Assembly (NCBI GenBank): GCA_947179295.1
Contig: CAMXAZ010000004.1
Location: 1 to 64,000 of the forward strand
DNA length: 64,000 nt
Reading direction: 5' to 3'
Source of the DNA: an uncultured Muribaculaceae bacterium
GTDB taxonomy: Bacteria; Bacteroidota; Bacteroidia; Bacteroidales; Muribaculaceae
The first letter of the stretch is position 1. Every line of letters starts with the position of its first letter. The notes beneath the pieces were generated by a model, which saw only the letters and a program-made list of their open reading frames with translations, made no database searches and was not told the origin of the DNA. Positions 9,128-19,433 of this stretch are shown here, one piece after another. The translations under genes were made by a program, and so were the position numbers.

Positions 9128-12100
9128 TTAGAAAGAAACATTCACACCCAATGAATAGCTTGGACGATCGGAAAGTTGAATTGTGGTGAATCCGCCTTGA
9201 GTCGGAGTCTGCCCTTTGAGCTCTTTGTGGCACCAGGTGTGAAGATTGTTGCCTGACGCATGAACTTCCAGACGGCTGAGGCCAAATCCGGCAAGCCATC
9301 GTTCGGGGAGCTCATAGGAGATTGAAATATTAGAAAGCTTTATATAGTCACCACTTACTACACGGATGTCACTATAGTCATACATATCCCAATAGTCATT
9401 GGCAATCATATTGATTCCCATATCAGTAGCTGATCCGGTCACACTCCAGTGCTGGATATACTTTGAATAATATGGACTATTAGAGGCTATAATCGCCGGA
9501 ATGTTCGTATGACGCTCATCTCCCGGTTGTTTCCAGCGCTTGAGATAATCACGGCTCAGATTTTTGTCAGGCCAGATTTCTCCCGCTCTATTAATGGTTG
9601 CGCCACCCATTGATTCGCTCTCAGATCCATACATGCCGAACAGACGGGTTTTGGCTCCAAGACTATAGGCAAATGTAGCGGATGCGTGAATACGCTTCCA
9701 ACGCAAACGAGTGCTGAGACTACCGGACATGTAAGGTTCACGGGAACCGGTCGCAGTAAGTACACGGGTATATGTGTCATATTTGCTCAAGCCTGCAAGA
9801 TCTGCATAATGATCGTGCCAGTCATCAAACATCGGGCCGCCGTCAATAGGATTCAGACCGATAAAACGGTATGAATAGAACGTTCCGACTGATTTGCCTT
9901 TGACAATGGCTGAGCCGTTGAGGAAGTCAGACAGTTGGTAAGATTCTCCTGCCGGGAGAGTCTGTACGGAGTTTGTCACGCGTGAGAATGATGTCGAGAT
10001 GCTCCACTGCCAGTCGCGGGTCTGTATGGGACGGCCGGTAATGCCGATGCTGTAGCCGTTGTTCTGGATGTTACCGCCATTGACCACATAAGATGAGTAG
10101 CCGTTGACAGTTGAAATCGACTTGGTCATGAAAGCGTCTTTGGTATGCTTCCAGTAGAAATCGCCTTCAATCTGCAGGCGGTTATTGAACATTCCAAATA
10201 TGACACCGAGGTTGATACTGGTTGTCTTTTCCCATTTCAGGTCAGGATTCGGGTTTGAAACGGCCGATGAAGTAAATTCACCGAAATAGTCATTCATCGG
10301 ATTTTTCTGAATGATCATCACCGGATACTGAGTGGAAAGCATGTTGCCCTGGAAGCCATAGCTACCTTTGACAGTCAGCTGGTCAAGCCAGGTCTGCTGT
10401 CTGATAAAGTCGAGCTGGGCTGCGTCAAACGACCCGGAAACCGACCATACGGGCAGGATCTTGTCATTTGAGCGGTCGCCGAAATTGTTTGATCCGTCAA
10501 TACGCATGTTGGCATTGAGGAAGATCATACGGCGCCAGTTGTAACTTACAGTGGCGTAGGCGGAAATCACGTTTGATTTGGAATCGGTCAGCGACGGTGT
10601 GTTGCCTGTGATCCATGATTTATACATTGGGTATTTGTCAAGATCTATATCAGACACGAACATCATGCCTCGGTCGGGGAAATATCCGCGGTCCACACGG
10701 CTGTAGCCTTTATAACGGTTCTGAGATGCTTCAAAACCGATGCCCCCGCTGAAATTGTGGATCTCATCGTTGAAATATTTGTTCCAGTCGAGCTGCACAC
10801 GTGCAGTCCAGCTGCGCTGACGGGTATTATTTTTGCTCAGTTCTCCGCCCTGCGGCATTCGGGAATCATCACCGGGAAGCTGGCCATACTCACTGTCTCG
10901 AAGATCAGCCGCATACCAGGTCTTGTCGCCCCAGAAACCTTCGATATCCGTAGCAGCGCTTGTGTATGACAGAATAGCATTGGCGGTCAGCCAGTCTGTG
11001 AAACGGAATTTCAGGTTGGCGTCAAAGGTAAACGATGACTGATCCTGCTTAACACGGCTGTTTTCAAGTTCGTTCAGAATATTGAAATTATACGGATTAC
11101 TGTGGCTTTTGTATTTACCATAATAAGCATATTCTCCATTTTCTTCGTAGGCCGGAATAGCACGGCTGGTAGAGTAGGCATATTCAACAGGATTGATACT
11201 TTCCTGATAGTATTCGCGGTCAGAGATGTTGCCTTTTACGCCGAACGAGCCGGTGAGCCATTTGGCAAAATTGACATCAAGGTTCACAACAGCGCTGTAG
11301 CGCTTATTTTTTGTATTATTGACAACATCATCATTATCAACAAAACCGAGAGAGGCATAATAAGTTCCGCGTTCGCCACCGCCGCTGAGGCTGACTGTGT
11401 GCTGCTGCGAAAAACTGTCGTGAGTCAGGAGATCGAACCAATCGGTGTTCATTGCCTCAAGGGCAGCGACCCCGGCAGTCATCTGCTCTTCGGTGATCTT
11501 GCCGTTATAAAGCTGATACATCAGCCCTTCATATCCGACAATCGGCGCTCTGTCATTATACAGATAATGGTCGGCGAACAGCTCGCGCGAGAACTGGATA
11601 CGCTCTTTGGAACTCATCACGTCGACAGACGAGTCGGAGTAGCGCGGGCGGAGCTTCCAGGTGAAGTTGTTGTTATAGCGGATTGTCGGTTTGCCTTCTT
11701 TACCGCGCTTGGTGGTGATGACGATCACACCGTTGGCGGCCTTGGTGCCGTAGAGGGCTGTGGCAGAAGCGTCTTTAAGCACGTCGAGGCGCTCGATGTC
11801 CTGCGGGTTCAGACCGGCGATTGCGTTGCCGATACGGTTGACGTAGTCAGGGTCATTGAGGTCTTCAGCCGAGATTTCCACCGGGTCGTTGACCACGATA
11901 CCGTCAACCACCCAGAGGGGCTCACGGTTGCCGATGATCGATGAGGTACCTCGTATGCGGATCTTCGGGGCGACTCCCGCTTCACCGGAATTTGACATAT
12001 ACATCATGTCGGGGATCTGGCCTTCGAGCATCTGGTCGATCGAGAGCGCGTCGGCACGAAGAATGTCCTCGGCCTTGATAGAGGTGATGGCCGATGTCGA

Positions 12101-12706
12101 GGCGCGCTTGTCGATCACCTGATAGCCGGTGACCACAACACCGTCAAGTTCGTTGGAGTCATCTTCAAGAATTATATTCAGCGGTTTGCCGGTCCAGTTG
12201 ACGTTTTTCTGCTTCATACCTATATATGACACAACGATAACCGCATTTGTCTGGCCGCCGGAAGGAAGCTGGAAGTTGCCTTCATAGTCAGTGGCTGCGG
12301 CTACTTTAGGTGATTTTTTAAGCCACACCGATGCTCCGGGGAGCGGTTCGCCATGACTGTCTGTAACCCGGCCGGAAATTTTTGACGAAGACGTCTTCTG
12401 AGCCGTCAGTTTCGACAGGACAATTGATTTGTCGACAATTTCATAGCCAAGCCCCAACTGTTCGTTGACCACATGGTTAAGAATCTGGCGCAGGTCCATA
12501 TCATTGTATGTACCTGTGATGGAGCGCCCGGCGCTCCCACTGAGGATGCCCTTGTTGTAGACAAACTCATAGCCGGTGGCTTTCTTGATGGCGTCAAACG
12601 CCGCTTCAGGCGTCTCTCCATTGAAAGTCAAGTCGTAGTTGCGGGCAAACAATGCCGCTGGTAACAGACACCAGGCAACTAACAGTGTTAATAATCTGCG
12701 TTTCAT
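9128..12706 (-). CDS. SusC/RagA-family TonB-linked outer-membrane protein with N-terminal STN domain
   Basis: STN-like N-terminus (TFNGETPEAAFDAIKKATGYEFVYN), carboxypeptidase-like regulatory domain, plug motif LKDASATALYGTKAANGVIVITTKRG. Confidence 0.97.
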   Translation of the reverse strand: MKRRLLTLLVAWCLLPAALFARNYDLTFNGETPEAAFDAIKKATGYEFVYNKGILSGSAGRSITGTYNDMDLRQILNHVVNEQLGLGYEIVDKSIVLSKLTAQKTSSSKISGRVTDSHGEPLPGASVWLKKSPKVAAATDYEGNFQLPSGGQTNAVIVVSYIGMKQKNVNWTGKPLNIILEDDSNELDGVVVTGYQVIDKRASTSAITSIKAEDILRADALSIDQMLEGQIPDMMYMSNSGEAGVAPKIRIRGTSSIIGNREPLWVVDGIVVNDPVEISAEDLNDPDYVNRIGNAIAGLNPQDIERLDVLKDASATALYGTKAANGVIVITTKRGKEGKPTIRYNNNFTWKLRPRYSDSSVDVMSSKERIQFSRELFADHYLYNDRAPIVGYEGLMYQLYNGKITEEQMTAGVAALEAMNTDWFDLLTHDSFSQQHTVSLSGGGERGTYYASLGFVDNDDVVNNTKNKRYSAVVNLDVNFAKWLTGSFGVKGNISDREYYQESINPVEYAYSTSRAIPAYEENGEYAYYGKYKSHSNPYNFNILNELENSRVKQDQSSFTFDANLKFRFTDWLTANAILSYTSAATDIEGFWGDKTWYAADLRDSEYGQLPGDDSRMPQGGELSKNNTRQRSWTARVQLDWNKYFNDEIHNFSGGIGFEASQNRYKGYSRVDRGYFPDRGMMFVSDIDLDKYPMYKSWITGNTPSLTDSKSNVISAYATVSYNWRRMIFLNANMRIDGSNNFGDRSNDKILPVWSVSGSFDAAQLDFIRQQTWLDQLTVKGSYGFQGNMLSTQYPVMIIQKNPMNDYFGEFTSSAVSNPNPDLKWEKTTSINLGVIFGMFNNRLQIEGDFYWKHTKDAFMTKSISTVNGYSSYVVNGGNIQNNGYSIGITGRPIQTRDWQWSISTSFSRVTNSVQTLPAGESYQLSDFLNGSAIVKGKSVGTFYSYRFIGLNPIDGGPMFDDWHDHYADLAGLSKYDTYTRVLTATGSREPYMSGSLSTRLRWKRIHASATFAYSLGAKTRLFGMYGSESESMGGATINRAGEIWPDKNLSRDYLKRWKQPGDERHTNIPAIIASNSPYYSKYIQHWSVTGSATDMGINMIANDYWDMYDYSDIRVVSGDYIKLSNISISYELPERWLAGFGLSRLEVHASGNNLHTWCHKELKGQTPTQGGFTTIQLSDRPSYSLGVNVSF

Positions 12707-12767
12707 CTATGAAAAAATAATGATTGGTTTGAAATGCTTTTTGATTTGGTTTTATGACAGGTTTTAT

Positions 12768-13931
12768 CTACTGGCCTGACCGCGAGACGATCACTTTGCC
12801 GTCACTTACTGAGAATTTTATGCCTCCGCATTTTTCAAGAATGGCTATGGCGGTGGTGAAGTCGGAATATCTCGGAATGCTGCCCATGAACTCTTCGCCT
12901 CGGAGCGAATCGTCGGTAAACTCATATTCGAAATCATACCAGCGGCTGAGATCCTGCATGATGCGCATGAGCGTCTGATGCTCGAACACAAAACGCCCCT
13001 TGCGCCAGGAGGTGACGACATCAGTGTTGACCGGCCGAACCCGCACCCTCTGATCTGCGGTTCTGAACACTGCCTGATGGCCGGGAGTCAGGAACAGTTC
13101 CGCATCAGGCTCGTCAAGACGGCTTAGCGATACTTTGCCTCTTTCAAGAGTGGTGTAGACCTCCGTCTCATCCGGATAGTAACGGACGTTGAACTCAGTG
13201 CCGTAGACGCGGATCTGCTGATTGTCGGTCTCGACATAGAACGGCCTGAGGCTGTCTGTGGCAACTGCGAGATAGGCCTCGCCCTCTATCCTGACCTTTC
13301 TGACATCGCCGCTGAAGGTCTTGGGATAGTAGAGCCGCGATGATGAATTGAGCCATACCTCCGTGCCGTCTTCAAGCTGGATCTTGAACTCGCCGCCACG
13401 CGGCACTTCAAGACAGAGATTCCGTTCAAGCGAGTCGGCATTTTCGGTTGTCAGCAACACCGTAGCCACTTTGGCGGTATCTGACTCATTAAGCACAACT
13501 TTATGTCCGGCCGCATCAGAGAGCATGGCGCGTGTGCTGCCGGGCTTTATCTCATCGACAGTCTGAACAGTCTGATATTTTTTCGGAACCTCGGCCATAT
13601 GGACCCCATCAGACCCTACACCTATATTATTATATAAGAAAACGCCTATGCCAAGCGCCACGGCAAAGAGAGCCGCAATGGATACATAATAGCCCTTTAA
13701 ACGCCGACTACGGATGCCATCGACTTCATGCTGCATCTCCCTGCAACTGCGCTCCGAATCAACCATCTGCCACAGATCGAGCTGAGCCTTGACATATGAC
13801 GGATCAGTCAGACGGTCATACAGCCTGCGGTTTTCCTCGGATTCATCGCGCCACGCCTGAAGCTCGGCCTCCTCCTCAGTGGAAAGCCGTGACGAAATCC
13901 TTTTTATGAACAGTTTACTTATTCGCTGCAT
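12768..13931 (-). CDS. FecR-family anti-sigma factor/transmembrane sensor
   Basis: One TM helix, EVPRGGEFKIQLEDGTEVWLNSSSRLYYPKTF, VEGEAYLAV-type FecR motif; divergent from an ECF sigma gene. Confidence 0.95.
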   Translation of the reverse strand: MQRISKLFIKRISSRLSTEEEAELQAWRDESEENRRLYDRLTDPSYVKAQLDLWQMVDSERSCREMQHEVDGIRSRRLKGYYVSIAALFAVALGIGVFLYNNIGVGSDGVHMAEVPKKYQTVQTVDEIKPGSTRAMLSDAAGHKVVLNESDTAKVATVLLTTENADSLERNLCLEVPRGGEFKIQLEDGTEVWLNSSSRLYYPKTFSGDVRKVRIEGEAYLAVATDSLRPFYVETDNQQIRVYGTEFNVRYYPDETEVYTTLERGKVSLSRLDEPDAELFLTPGHQAVFRTADQRVRVRPVNTDVVTSWRKGRFVFEHQTLMRIMQDLSRWYDFEYEFTDDSLRGEEFMGSIPRYSDFTTAIAILEKCGGIKFSVSDGKVIVSRSGQ

Positions 13932-14121
13932 CTTCTATTTTGTCTCCGGAGTGTTAAATCAGAGCACTCCTTTTAAACATGTCGTAATTCTTTTTTAGTT
14001 AAAAACGGTTATCAGCCTTTTTATCATATTCGCAAACACCCGGAAAAAGTATATCACAAATATTGACTTTTTTTATGTTTTACAGCATATAAAAATTAAT
14101 TTTTCGTTATTTTCCCACCTT

Positions 14122-14156
14122 TTTGCTCTATTTTATCGACATTTTTAGTACTTTTG
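14122..14156 (+). promoter_or_regulatory. Bacteroidales-type promoter for the ECF sigma gene
   Basis: TTTG (14122-14125), N23, TACTTTTG (14149-14156) matching TTTG/TAnnTTTG. Confidence 0.6.
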
Positions 14157-14803
14157 CTATCACTGACTACAATCACTCTTTCAAGAAAGACACTTCAACC
14201 CGTAACCAAGAAGCTGTTCCGATATTGCATACGTCCGATGACATATTCCACTCTTTCGTCGCCGGGAAAATGGCTCCGTTCTATGAACGCTATTTCCCCG
14301 GAATGGTGATGTATGCCTCCCGGCTTTTAGGCCATGAGCTTGACTGGATGGCCGATGACTGTGTGCAGGACGCCGTGCTCGACTCCTTTCAGAAACGACA
14401 TTCATTCGACACAGCCGAGCAATGGCGCGCCCACATCCTCGCCTGCATCCGCAACAAGGCCGTATCGGCCCTGCGCAAACTCTCGGCCATGAGAAACTAC
14501 ACCGAATCAAAAAACGAAGACGACCATGAAGCCGATGCCACACTGGCACTGATAGAGCATGAAACACTCGACACCCTCTATGCAGCCATCAAAAAACTTC
14601 CGCCCGACTATCGCCAACTGCTCAAACTCAGTTTCGAAGACGGTCTTAAGAACGCAGAAATAGCCGCAGTCCTCGGAGTGGCCGAGATAACCGTGAAGAA
14701 ACGCAAGGTGAAACTGCTTGAAATGCTGCGCAGAAACATGCCTGATGACATTGACCTGCCGACAATCGCCCTTCTGCTCACTACTATGCTCAAAACCGTC
14801 TGA
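14123..14803 (+). CDS. RNA polymerase ECF-type sigma-70 factor (probable start further downstream, see findings)
   Basis: sigma70 r2 (FYERYFPGMVMYASRLLGHELDWMADDCVQDAVLDSF) and r4 (LPPDYRQLLKLSFEDGLKNAEIAAVLGVAEITVKKRK). Confidence 0.9.
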   Translation: MLYFIDIFSTFAITDYNHSFKKDTSTRNQEAVPILHTSDDIFHSFVAGKMAPFYERYFPGMVMYASRLLGHELDWMADDCVQDAVLDSFQKRHSFDTAEQWRAHILACIRNKAVSALRKLSAMRNYTESKNEDDHEADATLALIEHETLDTLYAAIKKLPPDYRQLLKLSFEDGLKNAEIAAVLGVAEITVKKRKVKLLEMLRRNMPDDIDLPTIALLLTTMLKTV

Positions 14804-14990
14804 CCCGCAGATTCCGCACCTTCGATGTGACCTGGAATCACCCTCCTATACTGTCTGATCACTGTCTCAGGCCACACAAAAATGCAAAAAATTGCCTCCG
14901 GATTTGGGAAATAGCAAAAAAACGCCTACCTTTGCATCGCTTTAGAGAATCGGTATCACTGATATCACATGATTCTTTGGGCAAAAGGAT

Positions 14991-15061
14991 TGTCTTATGG
15001 TGTAATGGTAGCACTGCAGTTTTTGGTTCTGCCTGTCTTGGTTCGAATCCAGGTAAGACAA
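14991..15061 (+). tRNA. tRNA-Gln (anticodon TTG)
   Basis: Cloverleaf: acceptor TGTCTTA/TAAGACA, D-arm GTGTAATGGTAGCAC, anticodon loop TTTTGGT, T-loop GGTTCGAATCC. Preceded by TACCTTTG at about 14928. Confidence 0.92.
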
Positions 15062-15067
15062 CGTTTT

Positions 15068-15115
15068 AAATCGCCGGATCACTGAAAAAAATCAGAGATC
15101 CGGCGATTTTCTTTT
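15068..15115 (+). terminator. Terminator downstream of tRNA-Gln
   Basis: Perfect 13-bp stem aaatcgccggatc/gatccggcgattt followed by tcttt. Confidence 0.85.
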
Positions 15116-15135
15116 GCCAATACCCCCTACACTCA

Positions 15136-15156
15136 CGCGCTTTGCGCTGCGGTGTC
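15136..15156. repeat. Second copy (inverted) of the GCGCAAAGCGC hairpin core
   Basis: CGCGCTTTGCGCTGCGGTGTC; reverse complement differs by one base from 37894-37914. Confidence 0.7.
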
Positions 15157-15259
15157 AGTGGCAACAAGTAATGTTTCGCCACCAGTGTAAACGAGCGCCC
15201 GGATGACATGGTGACACATCATTGGAAACATCGTGAAACGTGACTTTTCCGACATTCTG

Positions 15260-15290
15260 TTTGACAGCTATGGATTATTGCATAATTTTG
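15260..15290 (+). promoter_or_regulatory. Promoter of HTCS regulator
   Basis: TTTG (15260-15263), exactly 19 nt, TAATTTTG (15283-15290): consensus Bacteroides spacing. Confidence 0.7.
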
Positions 15291-15324
15291 TATGAAAGTG
15301 AAAATGCAAAATTTCAGCCTCCGA

Positions 15325-18300
15325 ATGAAAAGAATTCTGCTATGCATCCTGCTGTCGTTGACCGTCTGGCGTGTCAATGCCGAGAGTCATTATGTATTCC
15401 GGAAGTTAGACATTACCGACGGTCTGTCAAACAGCAATGTCAAAACCATTCTAAAAGACAACTACGGTTATCTCTGGATCGGGACAGCCGCCGGGCTAAA
15501 CAGATATGACGGTTATGGCTTCAGACAATATTCACTCGCGGCATCCGGACGGGAAATGGGCGAGTTCATTGATGACATCCGGTCGCTGCAACAGGATGCC
15601 GACGGGAATATATGGGTGAAAAGCGCTGAGAACTATGCTGTCTACAACTCTCTGAAAGATGATTTCTCGACTGACATCGGCAAGCTGCTGGAATCATATG
15701 GAGTCACCGTACCGCAGCAATACAGGATATACGTCGACCGCGAAGCCAACCTATGGGTGGTCACTGACAAGAAAATCTCTGTCTATGACATGAAAACGCG
15801 CACATTGCGCAGCATCGAAACCGGCATCAGTCTTCTCGGCAACGAAATCAACATAGCTGACAATCAGGCGGGTATTTATTTGCTCTTACAGTCCGGCAAA
15901 ATTCTGAGAATCGACAAAGAGACTCTTTCCATCGAGTCTCTTTCAGCTCCTGAAGGAATAAAATCATTCAACCATATATATGCCGATTACCAGCAGGGCC
16001 TCTGGCTTTTTTCCGACTATGACAATGACATATATTATCGCCAGAAATCAGCCCCATGGAACAAAATCTCTCTGACTCCCGCCACCGGGGCCCAAAGTAA
16101 AGGTATCAGAAGTATTCTTGACGACCGCAACGGCCATGTGTGGATCGGAACAGACCACAACGGAGCCTACATATTCGACCAATCCGACGGTTCATTCCAG
16201 ACTTTACGTAGTAACCTTCTGTCAAGCAGCTCGCTGCCATCTGACAATGTCTCCTGCATTTATCAGGATGAATCAGGAACAATATGGCTCGGACATAACA
16301 AATCAGGTATATCATATTATAACAACGACCTGCTTCAGTTTGAAAATTTCAGCCTATGCAGAGGCCTTGACGTAGCATCGCTGCTCACTGACAGCAGAAA
16401 CAATCTGTGGATAGGCACCGATGGCAACGGTCTGCTGATCCTGCGCCCCGGAAGCGAGACAATAGAACGGATGCCGGCTGTGTTCAACGGCTCGATAATC
16501 AGTCTGGAAGAAGATTCCGACGGCCGCATATGGGTCGGCAGCTACGGCAACGGTCTTTACTGCATCGACGGCAACAACGTCAGACATTTCACAACCGCCA
16601 ACAGCTCACTCATATCAGACATTATATGGGCCCTTCAGAACGACGGAGCGGGCAATATCTGGATAGCAACACTTAATGGAACACAATATGTCAGCGGCAA
16701 AACAGACAATTTCATATCCGTCCTTACAGCCAAAGGTGAACAGATCAACTCCATGTGTCTCCACTCAGACAATAGCGACACAGTCTATATCGGATCATTC
16801 GACGGCTTATATAAAGTTGACACAGCCACAAAAAAAGCAAGCGTACACTTCACAAACCGCCGCAATACCCAAAGCCTGAAACAAGGATTTGTTTCCCAGA
16901 TCTATAAAGACCGCGAAGGGCGCCTGTGGGTGGGTCATAACCAAGGCCTCACGATCTGGGACACAGCACGTGACTCAATGTATTACCTTGATAAAAAGAG
17001 CGGACTGTGCGACAACATGATCCGAGCCATCCTCGAAGACAATGACGGCCACATATATGCATCGACAAGCAACGGTCTCTCAATAATCACCGTCCTGGAG
17101 TCCGCCGACGGGGTTCTGAGCTACAGCATGAGAAACTACACTAAAAAAGACGGTCTCAAAAGCACATTTTTCAATTCAACAGCCGTCACTTGCCCCGACA
17201 GCAGCTCCATTCTGTTCGGAACCTCAGACGGCTGCATCTCGTTCTATCCTGAAAAAGTGTTCAGAGACCGGCGCATGCCTCCTGACATACTGTTCACCGA
17301 TCTTTACATCGGAGGCACACGCATAGGCATCGACTCTCTCTATGAGGACCGCCTGATTCTTAAAAATGCGCTGGAGGCAACAAAGCAGATAGAACTCAGC
17401 TATGACGACAGACTTATCACAATCGAATTTACAGCCTGTGACCTTACCGGCCAATCCGGAGTCCGCTATGCCTATATGCTTGAAGGCATTGACTCCAAAT
17501 GGATCTTTTCTGATGAAAACAAAGTGACTTTCACTTCACTGCCATATGGCAATTACAGACTTCTGGTAAAATCCGGACTTCCGAACGGCAACTGGAAAGA
17601 AGATCCGGCCATACTTGAAATCCGCGTCAGACCTCCGTTCTACATGTCCATCTGGGCATGTATCATATACCTCTTCATTATTATCGGCGGTGTAATACTG
17701 GTGACAGCTCTCATCAGAAGAAGACACCGCCAGAAACTCGCCATCCAGCGACAGACTATCGAAAGCCAGCAGATTGTACGCGTCAATGAACTCAAGCTCA
17801 AATTCTTCACTAACATCAGCCACGATCTGCGCACACCGCTCACTCTTATCATGGCACCTCTACAGGTCTTGCTTGACGAAGTGAAAGATGAACCGACGAG
17901 AAAGAAACTGCTGACAATCTTCTCAAACGCCCGACGGCTTCTCGACCTCATCAACACCCTGCTCGATTTCCGCAAACTCGATGTAGGAGCTGAAGGACTC
18001 CACTGTCGTAGAGATGACATCATGCGCTTCATCAGCGAACAGTGTGCCCTTTTCACAGACTACGCGGCAAACCGCGGCATGAATTTTACCGCCGAATGCG
18101 ATCCGTCAGGCTATATGATGGACTTTGACTCCACGAAAGTAGGCAAAATCCTTAACAACCTGCTGTCAAATGCTTTTAAATATACTCCTGACGGAGGAAA
18201 TGTAAGCGTGAAAGCCACTCTGAAAAATGGAGAACTGATAATCCGCATCGCCGACAGCGGACAAGGCATAACCCCGGAAGCAAAAAAGCATATCTTCGAA

Positions 18301-19320
18301 CGCTTCTATCAGGGCGAGCAAGGCAACCATAAGACCGGAAGCGGAATCGGACTGCATATAGCTAATGAATACGCCCGCATGCACGGAGGCGGTATCACAG
18401 TCAGCGACAACCATCCCAAAGGATCTGTATTCACGCTGACTCTACCGGTTGACGGATGCTCCGCTCAATCCAATCCTGAAAAAAACTCCGGCGACTCCGG
18501 CGGGACTCCGGCCGAACCATCGGCTCCTGAAAACATCTCTGAAGAATCATCTGCCGCAAACTCTCCAGCCACCATTCTTATTGTAGATGACAACGAGGAG
18601 TATCGTGATTTCATAGCCGACACCCTATCCAAAGACTATACGATATTCAAAGCCGGAAACGGACGTGAGGCGCTTGACATCATGGCCAAAGAAAACATCA
18701 GCCTGATTGTTAGCGATGTGATGATGCCGGTTATGGACGGAATGGAACTATGCCGGCAGGTCAAGACCAATATCCGGTGGTCTCACATCCCGGTCATACT
18801 GCTGACCGCCAAAACCGCTGAGGAATACCGTCTCGAAGGGCTTGAACTCGGAGCCGACGACTATCTGACCAAACCGTTCAATCTCAAGCTGCTGCAACTG
18901 CGCATAAAGAAATTCATCGACCTGTTCGAGCGCAACCACCGGATGTTCAGCAATAAGCTCGATGTCTCCCCAAGCGAGATCACCATAACCTCTCTTGATG
19001 AGAAACTCGTTGAAAAAGCCATTCGCATTGTCGAGGAGCATATGAGCGACTCTGACTTCTCCGTCGAGTTACTGAGTTCCGAACTTGCCCTTAGCCGCGG
19101 ATATCTCTATAAAAAGCTTATGGCTATCACAGGCAAAGGCCCGGCCGAATTCATACGCACTATCCGACTGAAACGCGCCCGTCAGCTGCTTGAGCAAAGC
19201 CAAATGCAGGTTGCCGAAATCGCCTACATGTGCGGTTTCAACTCTCCGCGACGCTTTGCCCAGAATTTCAAAAACGAGTTCGGAATGTTACCTTCTGAGT
19301 TTTTGAAGGGTCGTACTTGA
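15325..19320 (+). CDS. Hybrid two-component system regulator (periplasmic propeller/Y_Y_Y, HisKA, HATPase, REC, AraC HTH)
   Basis: Two-component propeller repeats (DNYGYLWIGTAAGLNRYDGY), NISHDLRTPLTLIMAPLQ, GSGIGLHIANEY, LIVSDVMMPVMDGMELC, AraC HTH at the C-terminus. Start at MKRILLCILLSLTVW preferred over 15292. Confidence 0.97.
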   Translation: MKRILLCILLSLTVWRVNAESHYVFRKLDITDGLSNSNVKTILKDNYGYLWIGTAAGLNRYDGYGFRQYSLAASGREMGEFIDDIRSLQQDADGNIWVKSAENYAVYNSLKDDFSTDIGKLLESYGVTVPQQYRIYVDREANLWVVTDKKISVYDMKTRTLRSIETGISLLGNEINIADNQAGIYLLLQSGKILRIDKETLSIESLSAPEGIKSFNHIYADYQQGLWLFSDYDNDIYYRQKSAPWNKISLTPATGAQSKGIRSILDDRNGHVWIGTDHNGAYIFDQSDGSFQTLRSNLLSSSSLPSDNVSCIYQDESGTIWLGHNKSGISYYNNDLLQFENFSLCRGLDVASLLTDSRNNLWIGTDGNGLLILRPGSETIERMPAVFNGSIISLEEDSDGRIWVGSYGNGLYCIDGNNVRHFTTANSSLISDIIWALQNDGAGNIWIATLNGTQYVSGKTDNFISVLTAKGEQINSMCLHSDNSDTVYIGSFDGLYKVDTATKKASVHFTNRRNTQSLKQGFVSQIYKDREGRLWVGHNQGLTIWDTARDSMYYLDKKSGLCDNMIRAILEDNDGHIYASTSNGLSIITVLESADGVLSYSMRNYTKKDGLKSTFFNSTAVTCPDSSSILFGTSDGCISFYPEKVFRDRRMPPDILFTDLYIGGTRIGIDSLYEDRLILKNALEATKQIELSYDDRLITIEFTACDLTGQSGVRYAYMLEGIDSKWIFSDENKVTFTSLPYGNYRLLVKSGLPNGNWKEDPAILEIRVRPPFYMSIWACIIYLFIIIGGVILVTALIRRRHRQKLAIQRQTIESQQIVRVNELKLKFFTNISHDLRTPLTLIMAPLQVLLDEVKDEPTRKKLLTIFSNARRLLDLINTLLDFRKLDVGAEGLHCRRDDIMRFISEQCALFTDYAANRGMNFTAECDPSGYMMDFDSTKVGKILNNLLSNAFKYTPDGGNVSVKATLKNGELIIRIADSGQGITPEAKKHIFERFYQGEQGNHKTGSGIGLHIANEYARMHGGGITVSDNHPKGSVFTLTLPVDGCSAQSNPEKNSGDSGGTPAEPSAPENISEESSAANSPATILIVDDNEEYRDFIADTLSKDYTIFKAGNGREALDIMAKENISLIVSDVMMPVMDGMELCRQVKTNIRWSHIPVILLTAKTAEEYRLEGLELGADDYLTKPFNLKLLQLRIKKFIDLFERNHRMFSNKLDVSPSEITITSLDEKLVEKAIRIVEEHMSDSDFSVELLSSELALSRGYLYKKLMAITGKGPAEFIRTIRLKRARQLLEQSQMQVAEIAYMCGFNSPRRFAQNFKNEFGMLPSEFLKGRT

Positions 19321-19384
19321 TTCATGATACATCGCGGCGCATTCCAGAACACATAATGACATAAGACTATCCGGATGCTGTAAC

Positions 19385-19392
19385 TACATTTG
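19385..19392 (+). promoter_or_regulatory. -7 element upstream of PUL
   Basis: TACATTTG matching TAnnTTTG, 41 nt before the GH43 start. Confidence 0.5.
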
Positions 19393-19433
19393 TTTCAGCT
19401 AATCATTATCAGCCTCTAACACAAATCAGCCTT

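Noticed and set aside
11102-11944. 280-aa plus-strand ORF
   Set aside because: Antisense within SusC; no recognisable domain.
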